Of a stretch of DNA of 64,000 nt, positions 29,650 to 37,523 are shown in pieces. The position numbers and the translations under genes are program-made. The notes beneath the pieces are model-generated. The model was given only the letters and a program-made list of their open reading frames with translations, did no database searches and was not told where the DNA came from. Positions within the stretch are counted from its first letter, which is position 1; each line of letters starts with the position of its first letter. The stretch is from Pirellulales bacterium (GTDB lineage Bacteria > Planctomycetota > Planctomycetia > Pirellulales > PALSA-1355), in NCBI GenBank assembly GCA_022844125.1, contig JALHMI010000013.1:124001-188000 (forward strand). Direction: 5' to 3'.

Positions 29650-29812
29650 AAGCCGAGGTGCCGGTGGGTGCGTAAACTGTGAGCCGTCCGCAGAATGGCT
29701 TGGCCGCAAGACATTTTACGTCCTCCGCGGGTTCGCGCACACTTGGTAAACTCATCGCAGCGGCTATGAACCGCGACCCCCGCGACGACAACCTTCTGGC
29801 TATCGACAAGAA

Positions 29813-30112
29813 ATGAAGCGGCGGAACCAAACTGACGGCGGCCTTCCAGCAGAACTCGAGTACCTGCGCGAGCCGGCGCTCGCGCTCGTCGACACCGATC
29901 GGCAAATCGTTGGCTGCGGGCAGGTTGACTTCGGCGTCCTGGAGCGAGCTATTCGCGAGCAAACGCGCGGGCTGTCAGCGAAGGAGGCAAAATCGCTCCG
30001 CGACCGGCACCGAACGCTCCTGAGCAAGTGGCTGAACGAGCGCGACAGCAGCGACGATCGGCTGGCAGTCGGGATGCGGTTCGTGGCGATGCTGCTGGCG
30101 GATGAGGGTTAG
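29813..30112 (+). CDS. Hypothetical protein, 99 aa
   Basis: Small charged soluble protein starting MKRRNQTDGGLPAELEYLREPA with a helical second half (RLAVGMRFVAMLLADEG at the end). The N-terminal half LEYLREPALALV is followed by a long basic-acidic helix around RSLRDRHRTLL-like sequence. No domain recognised. Codon usage (third-position GC) fits neighbours. Its TAG overlaps the stop of the small Cys-rich gene on the other strand. Function unknown. Confidence 0.6.
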   Translation: MKRRNQTDGGLPAELEYLREPALALVDTDRQIVGCGQVDFGVLERAIREQTRGLSAKEAKSLRDRHRTLLSKWLNERDSSDDRLAVGMRFVAMLLADEG

Positions 30113-30270
30113 CAGCGATCACGGCAGTGTTGAGTCGAAAAGCAGGTCGCACATTGCGCCATGCTGAAAGTCGCGGGTCGGAGCCCCTTGCCGTCGTAAT
30201 CGTCAAAGCCAACGCCGTGAAGCTGATGGCGGTCGCCATCGCGTTGATAGACCCAGCGCTTAACGGACAA
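30109..30270 (-). CDS. Small Cys-rich hypothetical protein, 53 aa
   Basis: Reading from a TTG at 30270 to TAA at 30109-30111 gives a protein-like 53-residue sequence: MSVKRWVYQRDG, then HGVGFDDYDGKGLRPATFS and a tail CATCFSTQHCRDRC with four of the last fourteen residues Cys. GAGG lies 4 bases before the TTG, and the frame begins 12 bases after the stop of the 228-aa gene on the same strand. The tail could bind a metal. The non-ATG start is the weak point. Confidence 0.5.
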   Translation of the reverse strand: MSVKRWVYQRDGDRHQLHGVGFDDYDGKGLRPATFSMAQCATCFSTQHCRDRC

Positions 30271-30282
30271 ACAACCTCGCCC

Positions 30283-30969
30283 TCACTCCCGCGGTGCATG
30301 CCGGAACACGAAAAGCTGCTTGTAGAGATAGGTGTCCGGGCCGGTGGGCCAGGGGAGGCCGGAGAGCAGGGCGATCAGTTCTTCACTCACGAGGCCATCG
30401 ACCGCGGCCTGAACTTCGGCGGCGCTCGAACAAGTGGCCATCACGAACATTGAGTGCAGCGTGAATCGTGGCGGCTGTTCCCACGTGCTGGCGATCTGCT
30501 TCAATCGCTCGAGCAGCGCGCGATAAAACGGACTGCCGGCCGAGAGACCCGCGGGCATCTTGCCGCGAATGCCGACGCGGCCGGGGAAAACGTCCCAGCC
30601 GGCAAGCTGTTGCGGTTTCTGCTGCGCGCGGCGGGTTTCCACCTCGGCCCCAAGCGCGCTCATGAGCGGCCAGACGGCCAGCGTGTGCCATTCGGCGATC
30701 GCGTCTTGAATCGCCTTGACCGGATCGGATCCAACGCCGAGCGTACCCACGCGGAAGCGATCGCCCGAGTCGCCGTCGACGTGCATCTGAATGTCGAGCG
30801 GTGCGAGCATCTGATCGCCTTGCGGGACGCAGCCGTCGAAGGCTATGGCGAGCCCCAAGCGATGCTGACCGATCACGAGCTCGCCGTCGTCGAGGGTGTA
30901 CTCCATGCCGGCTTCGTCGAGATGGTGTTGAAGCGTGCCGAGTGCGGATTGGTAGAGATCGTCGATCAT
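30283..30969 (-). CDS. Hypothetical protein, 228 aa (possibly DUF6348-like)
   Basis: Soluble 228-residue protein starting MIDDLYQSALGTLQHHLDEAG. Features are VQMHVDGDSGD-like acidic strand regions, AIAEWHTLAVWPLMSALG and a C-terminal IALLSGLPWPTGPDTYLYKQLFVF. The composition resembles small bacterial proteins filed as DUF6348, but I am not sure. The ATG at 30969 is the first that gives a compact N-terminus; upstream the frame runs into the repeat region. No catalytic motif seen. It probably heads a two-gene unit with the small Cys-rich gene. Confidence 0.65.
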   Translation of the reverse strand: MIDDLYQSALGTLQHHLDEAGMEYTLDDGELVIGQHRLGLAIAFDGCVPQGDQMLAPLDIQMHVDGDSGDRFRVGTLGVGSDPVKAIQDAIAEWHTLAVWPLMSALGAEVETRRAQQKPQQLAGWDVFPGRVGIRGKMPAGLSAGSPFYRALLERLKQIASTWEQPPRFTLHSMFVMATCSSAAEVQAAVDGLVSEELIALLSGLPWPTGPDTYLYKQLFVFRHAPRE

Positions 30970-30999
30970 CGCTATGTCCTGAGTAGTAGGTACTGAAGG

Positions 31000-31077
31000 C
31001 GTTTCACCGCTGAGGACGCAGAGGAGAGACGAAGAAAAAAGGGGAGAACCACAGAGGAACACAGATTAACACAGATT
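31000..31077. repeat. Ten-base-periodic intergenic repeat
   Basis: The perfect tandem AACACAGATT x2 (31058-31077) follows a related unit ACCACAGAGG (31048-31057). Further left, ACCGCTGAGG and ACGCAGAGG show the same pattern at 31005-31023. Related strings are, to my knowledge, common as dispersed intergenic repeats in many bacterial genomes. Only one cluster is in this window. Confidence 0.6.
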
Positions 31078-31177
31078 GGGAAGAGACGGCACAACGAGGG
31101 CCACGGTTCAGGATTGACACTTGACGGGGTAGGCCAGATAACGATTGGGACTCAATCGGATCCCAGGAAGGGCGTCA

Positions 31178-31414
31178 ATGATCTCGCGCCGTGCGCTGAA
31201 TTTGCTGGTCACCGTAGGCTGTTTGCTGCCGATTGCGCTGGTGATCGTGCTGGGCGTGGCCCGACTACTGCTGGCGATGCAGGACACGGCCGGAGCCGCG
31301 GTGCTCGATCGGATCGCGCTGGGCACGGGCATCGTGTGGGGAACCGACCTGGTGGCGCTGGTCCTGGCGCTGGGCATCAGGGCGCTGGATGCGGCGGAAG
31401 AGCGGAAGGAGTGA
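31178..31414 (+). CDS. Small two-helix membrane protein, 78 aa
   Basis: The start ATG at 31178 (MISRRALNLL) has AGGAAG 7 bases upstream; an earlier start at 31145 is less supported. Two transmembrane helices, LLVTVGCLLPIALVIVLGVA and VWGTDLVALVLALGI, are separated by a short polar loop and followed by a charged tail ending EERKE. No family recognised. Stand-alone, convergent with the saccharopine-dehydrogenase-like gene. Confidence 0.6.
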   Translation: MISRRALNLLVTVGCLLPIALVIVLGVARLLLAMQDTAGAAVLDRIALGTGIVWGTDLVALVLALGIRALDAAEERKE

Positions 31415-31467
31415 GCGGCGCGGATCCAGGGGAAGGTATTCCCCTGGCTTTAGGAGGACGTGATGGA

Positions 31468-32532
31468 CTACACGCCGTGCCACTCGATGTCGGTGTTCGG
31501 GAAGCTGAGGATGAAATCCTTGCCGAAAGCCTGAGACGCGGTCGAAAAACCGCGTGGCACCTGCTTGGCAAGCGTCTTTTGCAGCGCAGCCACGGCGGTG
31601 ACGGCGGTGAGCTCATAGCCGCTGAGAGTTTGCAGCGTGGCCCAGACCGCGCGGCCCTGATCGTCGCTCACCCGGCCCCAGAGCGACGACTGCGAGTTTT
31701 GCCGTACTTCGTCGGTTGGCCCTTTGACCTTCTTGGCGATCCGTTTTTGCACCAGGGCTTGGATCGGCTTGAAGCTCAACAGCGGCAGCAGGAAGCGAAT
31801 CCGGCGGACTTGCTTCACCTGTTTGGGCGAGGCCGAGGTGTAAACTTCGATATTCGGAATGCCGGTCGAGTAGTACGCACTAGCCACGTCGCCCCAAGGG
31901 ATCGTCATGCAGTGCAGCGTACCGGTGCGGAAGGGGACATCCATCGTTCGCCAGGCGGTCGGCACATCGCGAATCTGGCCATCGATCCGCACCTTGCCAC
32001 CCTTGGGCAGCGCCTCGAACATCGTCTTGGCAGTGCCGGCGCTCAGGCCGCCCGTGCCGGCGAACGCCAGTTGCAGCACCTTGGCGCCGGGGAGCTTCTC
32101 GGCAAGCAGGGCGGCCAGGCAATCGCTGGGGACCACGTCGAAGCCGACGGCCGGAAGCAGCGCGACGCCGGCGGCCTTCGCCCGTTCACTCCGCTCCACT
32201 CCGGCGAGAATTACATCGACCTCGCCGGTGATGTCGAGATAATCGGCTCCGACCGCGATGCAGGCGTCCATCATCTGCCGCGCGGTCTGCGAGAAGGGTC
32301 CGGCACAGTGCATGACGGCCGAATAGCCGCGGATATGTTCGGCGATCTGAGCCGGCTGATTCAAACCGAAGGAAACGCACGGGAGGCCGAGTTCATCGGC
32401 CAGCTTCTTAACGGCCTCGTGGTTCCGCCCGGCGAGCGTCGGCCGCAGGCCTTGCTCCAGAGCACGGCGCGCGATCAAGCGTCCGGTGTAGCCATTTGCG
32501 CCATAGATCATTGCCCGCGGCGAGTCCGCCAT
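31468..32532 (-). CDS. Saccharopine dehydrogenase-like NADP-binding protein
   Basis: A 354-residue protein with an N-terminal Rossmann fold (MIYGANGYTGRLIARRAL) and the saccharopine dehydrogenase/trans-acting enoyl reductase pattern: HCAGPFSQTARQMMDACI and ADYLDITGEVDVI. The C-terminal half contains a hydrophobic helical segment (RIRFLLPLLSFKPIQALV). Members reduce diverse substrates, including lipids and polyketides. I use the ATG at 32532 (MADSPRAMIYGANG). Co-directional with the VWA gene, with a 53-base gap. Confidence 0.82.
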   Translation of the reverse strand: MADSPRAMIYGANGYTGRLIARRALEQGLRPTLAGRNHEAVKKLADELGLPCVSFGLNQPAQIAEHIRGYSAVMHCAGPFSQTARQMMDACIAVGADYLDITGEVDVILAGVERSERAKAAGVALLPAVGFDVVPSDCLAALLAEKLPGAKVLQLAFAGTGGLSAGTAKTMFEALPKGGKVRIDGQIRDVPTAWRTMDVPFRTGTLHCMTIPWGDVASAYYSTGIPNIEVYTSASPKQVKQVRRIRFLLPLLSFKPIQALVQKRIAKKVKGPTDEVRQNSQSSLWGRVSDDQGRAVWATLQTLSGYELTAVTAVAALQKTLAKQVPRGFSTASQAFGKDFILSFPNTDIEWHGV

Positions 32533-32585
32533 GATGTCGCCCAAGTTCAAAAGTAACTGCCCCGCCCGATCAACCGCGCAACGCC

Positions 32586-34280
32586 TTACGAGATGATCTC
32601 GCGGCGGCGGTTGAGATAGTCCCAAACGACGTAGCGATCCAGCTCGCGACCGGCGGCAAAGAACACGCGGCCGCGCGTATTCTCGGCCAGCCGATATGCA
32701 AACTTAACATCCTCGCTCGTTTGTGACCAACTGTCGAGCAGAAAAATGTTGATCGTGATCCCTTCCCGCTGGCAGAGCGCGCCTTCGCGCAGGGTGGCTT
32801 CCTCGGTCGTGCGGTGCGGGGGATAGATCATGTGGAGCAGCGGGCCGTCGAAGTGGGCAGTCGGCAGGCCGTCGGTGATCAGGATGATCTGCCGGTTGGG
32901 TGTGTCCTGCGTGGCCAGCAGGCGGCGGCCTTGCTGCAGGGCATGCTGGATGTTTGTGAAGTGCGGAGGGATGTAGTACTCGCTGACGTCCTCGCGGCTC
33001 ATGTCCACCCGCAGCCGAACGTACGGATCGAAAATCGTGACGGGCTTGGGCATCATCGTGGCGAGGTCGCCACGCGCGATCGGTTTGGCAAACGTGTGCA
33101 TGTCGATGAACTGCAGGAAATCGCCGGGATACTCCCGGCGGATCAGCCCATCGAGCGCGAGCGCCATCCGTTTCACTTGCACATAGAGCCCGCCGTAGCG
33201 CATCGAACCGCTCATGTCCAGCAGCAGCACGGTCGCGCATTTGGGCGTATTGCGCGTGCGGTGGATCTCGATGTCTTCCTGCTTGAGCCGGACCGGCAGA
33301 CCCGGGCCGCCGCGGATCAGCGCATTTACAATCGAGCCGGGCATGTCCATGTTGGCGATCGAGTCGCCGAACTCGTACTGCTTGGTGCGCTGCATCTCGA
33401 CGGCGCCTTCGCCGACGATCGGCCCCTGATGCCGACCGGTGCGCGAGGGTTCGAGATTCGCAAAGATCCGCTCCAGCAGCCGACCTTGGAAAATCTTGTA
33501 GGCCTGCGGCGTGAGGTGATAGCCCTCGGGTCCGCGCTCCAGACCCTGTTGCTCGGCCATTTGCCGCATGATCTCTTCGATCTTCTTCTGCATCTCGCGA
33601 AGCTTGTCGACCTCGCCCGGCTCGGTGAACTCGCTGAGCTGTTCGAGGTCGATGATCGCGATCTGAGCAGTCTTGGAAGCCTGCTCGAGTTGCTTGAGGA
33701 GCTCTTCGATCGTGTCGAGCTCTTCCTTGACTTCGAGCGCCTCGGGCACGCTCATCGGCGTGCGGCCGGTGAACTCATACTTGGCGGCCATCTCGTCGAC
33801 CTGGTACTTATTGCCCAGGATGTCGGCAAGCTGCACGAGTTGGCGAGCGAACTTCGAAGTGTCGTCGCCCGTCTGATACCAGAGGCGTTCCAGTTCGCGA
33901 ATCTGCTCGTTCTTGAAACTGCTGGCGAAGCGCTCGCGCAAGCTGCGGGGAGGCTTCATCGATTGGCCGTACTCGCGATAGTCGTCGGCCACGTCCTTCA
34001 CGACGCGCTTCGTTTCGTATTTCTCCAGGATCTTTCGCTTGCGTTCCTCGAGAATCGCTTTGAGGGCCTCGATACTGGGGCCGAATCCGGCAATCTGACT
34101 GGGATCGAGATGGATCGCCTTGGCCAATTCCTCATCCGTCAGCTCGCGCATGCTGCCGTACATCAGCAGATGCTCGAACGCGGGCGAAACGAGATCCGGC
34201 GGCGGCTGCGTGGGGCTCGGCAGCTTCGTTGGATCGAATCGCTGGTAGGTGTGAATCACACCGCCGACGGGTTTGGGCAT
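32586..34280 (-). CDS. VWA-domain protein partnered with an AAA+ ATPase
   Basis: A 564-residue protein: a helical charged N-terminal half (repeated KIEEIMRQMAEQ-type coiled coil near 220-250) and a C-terminal von Willebrand A domain at about 350-560. The MIDAS is intact (DMSGSM, then ILITDGLPTAHF). The gene lies 17 bases downstream of the AAA+ gene, the same order as chelatase ChlI/ChlD-like and MoxR/VWA pairs. It likely receives ATPase-driven remodelling and acts on a client, perhaps in metal insertion or complex assembly. No client gene is adjacent. Confidence 0.85.
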   Translation of the reverse strand: MPKPVGGVIHTYQRFDPTKLPSPTQPPPDLVSPAFEHLLMYGSMRELTDEELAKAIHLDPSQIAGFGPSIEALKAILEERKRKILEKYETKRVVKDVADDYREYGQSMKPPRSLRERFASSFKNEQIRELERLWYQTGDDTSKFARQLVQLADILGNKYQVDEMAAKYEFTGRTPMSVPEALEVKEELDTIEELLKQLEQASKTAQIAIIDLEQLSEFTEPGEVDKLREMQKKIEEIMRQMAEQQGLERGPEGYHLTPQAYKIFQGRLLERIFANLEPSRTGRHQGPIVGEGAVEMQRTKQYEFGDSIANMDMPGSIVNALIRGGPGLPVRLKQEDIEIHRTRNTPKCATVLLLDMSGSMRYGGLYVQVKRMALALDGLIRREYPGDFLQFIDMHTFAKPIARGDLATMMPKPVTIFDPYVRLRVDMSREDVSEYYIPPHFTNIQHALQQGRRLLATQDTPNRQIILITDGLPTAHFDGPLLHMIYPPHRTTEEATLREGALCQREGITINIFLLDSWSQTSEDVKFAYRLAENTRGRVFFAAGRELDRYVVWDYLNRRREIIS

Positions 34281-34297
34281 AACGCACTACTTGAGAG

Positions 34298-35716
34298 CTA
34301 CTTGATCTCGTAAACGATGCGGCCGCGCTGCTGGGCTCGGGAGATGCGGTCCGAAGCATACAGCCCGGCGAGGACGAATTCCACGCACGAGGCGCGCATG
34401 GCGGGGTCGCTCGAAGCGTTCACTTCGAAAGCCTTTTCCCAGGCCGGCGGTACGCGGGCGAGGCGATCGGCGTACTGACTGCTGGGGAGCATGTCGCCAA
34501 CTTCGATCTTTACGCCTTGCGAAAAAATCTCGCTGATCTCTTCCATGCCGTGCCGGTCGACGTACTCTTCAAACACGGTGCGAATCGCTTCGGCCAGGAT
34601 CGCGTCGAGCACTTGCCGCTCGTTCATCTGGTGGCTCCCCATCAGGTCGAGCTCCAGCTTGCCGAGCGCGGAACTGTAGAGATGTCCCAGGTCGCTGATC
34701 CGCGGCACGGCCGGCTTCTCGCCCAGCACGGCGGCCCGCTGCCGGGCGCTGGCGACCATCGTGCGATAGTTCGCGATGCTGAACCGCGCGCTGACGCCCG
34801 ACTGCTGGTCGATGTACTTGGACTTGCGAGCGGCGATGCTCATCTGCTCGATGATCTCGCGCATGAAGTAGGGCACGGCCACGGGGAAGTCGCCGCTCAA
34901 GTCGATTTCGGCCTCCTGCTCCATGATCTGGATACCCAGTTCGCGCTCGCGCGGGTAGTGCGTGTGGATGATCGAGCCGATGCGATCCTTGAGCTGCGGA
35001 ATCACCTTGCCGCTGCGGTTGTAAGTGGCGGGGTTGGCCGAGAACAGGATCAGCACGTCGATGTCGAAGTTCACTGGATAGCCGCGAATCTGCACGTCGC
35101 GCTCTTCCAGGATGTTGAACAGTCCGACTTGTACCAACTCGTCGAGCTCCGGCAGTTCGTTGATCGCGAAGATCCCCCGGTGCATCCGCGGGATGAGCCC
35201 GAAGTGCAGAGCTTCTTCAGCCGACATGCTGGTGCCGCCGGCCAGCTTGGCGGGATCGATCTCGCCGATGATGTCGGCGAACTTGGTGCCCGGCGCGAGC
35301 CGCTCGGCATAGCGGGCCTTGCGCGGCCACCAGGCGATCGGCACGTCCTCCTCGCTGACACTGGCGACCAGATCCTTACAGACGCGCGTGATGGGGTTGT
35401 AGGGATCGTCGTGCAGCGGCGCTTCGGGAATGTCGATGTAGGGGATTTCGTCGTCGAGGAAGCGGACGAGGGCCCTCATCAGCCGGCTCTTGCCCTGGCC
35501 CTTTTCGCCCAAGAACAGCATGTCGTGCTGGGCGATGATCGCCAGGTTGATCTCGGGGATCACGGTGTCGTCATAGCCGACGATGCCGGGGAACAGCTCT
35601 TCGCCGCCGCTGAGCTGGGCGATGAAGTTGTCGTAGATCTCTTGCTTGACGCTTTTGGAAGTCCAGCCGCTCGCACGGAGCTCGGCCAGGGTAGCGGGGC
35701 GGGTCGTGGTGGTCAT
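34298..35716 (-). CDS. AAA+ ATPase, magnesium-chelatase/MoxR-like
   Basis: A 472-residue AAA+ protein. Walker [12 protein letters not shown] at about 71-81, a Walker B-type segment [14 protein letters not shown] (Asn-Glu instead of Asp-Glu, which I believe is normal for this chelatase-like group), sensor-1 [14 protein letters not shown] and an arginine-finger region [14 protein letters not shown]. Starts at ATG 35716 ([10 protein letters not shown]). It is the first gene of the VWA pair. The combination is a two-part machine of the MoxR-VWA class; the substrate is unknown. Confidence 0.87.
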   Translation of the reverse strand: MTTTTRPATLAELRASGWTSKSVKQEIYDNFIAQLSGGEELFPGIVGYDDTVIPEINLAIIAQHDMLFLGEKGQGKSRLMRALVRFLDDEIPYIDIPEAPLHDDPYNPITRVCKDLVASVSEEDVPIAWWPRKARYAERLAPGTKFADIIGEIDPAKLAGGTSMSAEEALHFGLIPRMHRGIFAINELPELDELVQVGLFNILEERDVQIRGYPVNFDIDVLILFSANPATYNRSGKVIPQLKDRIGSIIHTHYPRERELGIQIMEQEAEIDLSGDFPVAVPYFMREIIEQMSIAARKSKYIDQQSGVSARFSIANYRTMVASARQRAAVLGEKPAVPRISDLGHLYSSALGKLELDLMGSHQMNERQVLDAILAEAIRTVFEEYVDRHGMEEISEIFSQGVKIEVGDMLPSSQYADRLARVPPAWEKAFEVNASSDPAMRASCVEFVLAGLYASDRISRAQQRGRIVYEIK

Positions 35717-35852
35717 CAGGCGTGTCGAATCCCTGGGGCTGAACGTTCGCAAAGGACCGCGGATCGGGCCAAGGGATTATAGCGCGCGGGGCGAGCGGGC
35801 CAAGCTTCTGGCGGGCGGGCAAAGTTGAACAAAGTTCGGCTGGCCGTCAGGG

Positions 35853-36875
35853 CTACTTCTCCTGCGAGTGAATCTCTCCGCCGGCGCGGGTGGACATGGC
35901 GCTCCACAGATGCGGTTCGATCTCCTCACTGATGAAGCGGACGCTGCCGTCTCCAAACAGTACATTGCAGCCGCCCGGGTGGTCGGCCACCATTGAGTCG
36001 ACATAGCCGTGGTGGTGGTTGGGCGGATGGATTTCTCCCTCGTCGTCCTCGTGTTCGTGCCCTTCTTCGCCCTCGACTTCGTGGTCTTCCTGTTCGTGCT
36101 CGTGTTCGTGGAAGTGGTCCGGCCCGCTGTGCACGTTGATCTGCGGGGCAGCGCTCTCGCAATGAGCATGGGTGTAGTACGCCGTGGGGCAGGTGACCGA
36201 GCCGGGGAGGATGGCAACCCAGGTCGAGTCGCTATGCGAGGGGGTCTGCTCGCCCATGAAGATCGTGTGGCTGGTGCCGTCGGTGATGTCCTTGATCCGC
36301 AGCTTGCTATCGCGGTACAGCGGGCCGTTGGCGATCCTTGAGAGGTTCTCTTCCGTGTGCTCCCAGACGGCGATCTGGCCGGCGTTGGCGACGTAGGTGG
36401 CACGGGCGAGTTCCGCCAGCCGGTTGCCGTCATGATCGCGGACCTCGTAAGTGACGGTCTGATCACTGACCGAGGGGCAAAGGTACGTGCCAATCACCTG
36501 CTTCGAGGCGGCCACGTTGTTCGGATGCCAGGCCGGCACGTTCAGGTCGAATTGCCGCTGCTCGTTGGATCCTTCCAGGTAGGGCAGGATCTGGAACAGG
36601 CAAGTCCAGCCGGGATTGGCGTCGCCCGTCTCCGGATCGCGATCTCCCATTTGATCGCTGGGCTTGGTTTCATAGGCCGAGGGAAAGCGCCCGCGGGCGT
36701 CATGATGAGAGATCATCGCGATGCCGACTTGCCGCAAGTTGCTGCTGCACTGGGTGCGGCGAGCACTTTCGCGGGCGGCTTGAATGGCTGGCAGCAGCAG
36801 TGCGACGAGCACGCCGATGATGGCGATGACGACGAGCAATTCAACGAGTGTAAATCCGGTGCGCGTGCGTGACAT
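35853..36875 (-). CDS. DUF1559 prepilin-like protein with His/Glu/Asp-rich loop
   Basis: A 340-residue planctomycete DUF1559 protein. N-terminus GFTLVELLVVIAIIGVLVA is a type IV prepilin/pseudopilin cleavage and methylation signal. The body has the family PAIQAARESARR and a late CNVLFGDGSVRFIS. Residues about 254-289 (bases 36009-36116) form an unusual insertion: 11 histidines among 36 residues, with many Glu and Asp (EHEHEQEDHEVEGEE, then HEHEDDEGEIHPPNHHH). Such a loop could bind Zn, Ni, Cu or Co. The ATG at 36875 follows GGAGGG. Next to a His/Cys-rich membrane protein. Confidence 0.9.
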   Translation of the reverse strand: MSRTRTGFTLVELLVVIAIIGVLVALLLPAIQAARESARRTQCSSNLRQVGIAMISHHDARGRFPSAYETKPSDQMGDRDPETGDANPGWTCLFQILPYLEGSNEQRQFDLNVPAWHPNNVAASKQVIGTYLCPSVSDQTVTYEVRDHDGNRLAELARATYVANAGQIAVWEHTEENLSRIANGPLYRDSKLRIKDITDGTSHTIFMGEQTPSHSDSTWVAILPGSVTCPTAYYTHAHCESAAPQINVHSGPDHFHEHEHEQEDHEVEGEEGHEHEDDEGEIHPPNHHHGYVDSMVADHPGGCNVLFGDGSVRFISEEIEPHLWSAMSTRAGGEIHSQEK

Positions 36876-36963
36876 CGCTCGGCAACCCTCCCAACATGCT
36901 GAAGACACCGCCGAGCACGCGCAAGCAAGCGCAACACCGGCGGCAAGGAACAAGCAACTGCCG

Positions 36964-37356
36964 CTAAATGGCGGCGGCGGGAGGAGCGCGCGACTGGGCT
37001 AGACGCGCGGCGAGCGAACGGGGCGCGGCGGCAGGGCAGGGGAGCGGGTCGGGCGCGACGTCTTCGCTGAGCTCGACTTCGACGGGAGTCGCGGCGACGA
37101 CCGGTTGACCGGTGACGCGGCAGATGAAGCAGTCGTGAGCGGACGAAGTGCCAAGCAGCCGAGGACCCGATTGGTCGTCTGCCGGTGCTGAACCTGGCCC
37201 ATGACTGTGCGTGGTGCCATCGTGCGTGTGACAGCAAACGTCGGCCGTCGCGTGCGCGTGGACGTGCTCGTGCCAGAGCATGCCCAGCGTGCCGGCAGCC
37301 AGATAGGCCACCAGAACGAGCAGCGACAAGCGACGAGCTCGTGTGACGGGATTCAT
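36964..37356 (-). CDS. His/Cys-rich small membrane protein, DUF2946-like
   Basis: A 130-residue protein: one N-terminal helix (LSLLVLVAYLAAGTLGMLW) followed by a His/Cys-rich exported segment (HEHVHAHATADVCCHTHDG) and an HDCFIC motif near residue 75. An Ala/Pro-rich tail follows. The layout resembles DUF2946-type proteins linked to copper handling. It lies 88 bases upstream of the His-rich DUF1559 gene on the same strand, so they are probably co-expressed. The metal and role are inference. Confidence 0.7.
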   Translation of the reverse strand: MNPVTRARRLSLLVLVAYLAAGTLGMLWHEHVHAHATADVCCHTHDGTTHSHGPGSAPADDQSGPRLLGTSSAHDCFICRVTGQPVVAATPVEVELSEDVAPDPLPCPAAAPRSLAARLAQSRAPPAAAI

Positions 37357-37455
37357 GCGCGCGGTCCGACCAAGGACAGATACTCCCCCTCACTTTACCC
37401 GCGGGAGGCCTTTCCCGTCAATTCCGGGGCCCTAGCAGGCTGGCCAACGATTTCC

Positions 37456-37461
37456 TATAAT
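37456..37461 (+). promoter_or_regulatory. -10 element upstream of guaA
   Basis: A consensus TATAAT. The expected -35 position, about 17 bases upstream, is poor (TAGCAG or CTAGCA). A start near 37468 would place the terminator hairpin at 37474-37501 only a few bases into the transcript. Confidence 0.5.
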
Positions 37462-37473
37462 CCTCGGTTTGAT

Positions 37474-37501
37474 ACCCGTCGCTAGTTCGGCGGGTTTTTT
37501 T
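37474..37501 (+). terminator. Terminator-like hairpin in the guaA leader
   Basis: ACCCGTCG at 37474-37481 pairs with CGGCGGGT at 37488-37495 (one G-T wobble), loop CTAGTT, then seven T (37495-37501). All genes for the preceding 6 kb are on the other strand, so there is no obvious upstream plus-strand transcript to stop. Its position between the -10 and the guaA start suggests attenuation. Confidence 0.7.
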
Positions 37502-37523
37502 CATTTACCGTTTTCATTTAACC

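Noticed and set aside
32814-34313. Plus-strand frame of about 500 codons opposite the VWA gene
   Set aside because: Shadow of the VWA coding sequence, Leu/Asp/Arg-rich without domain features.
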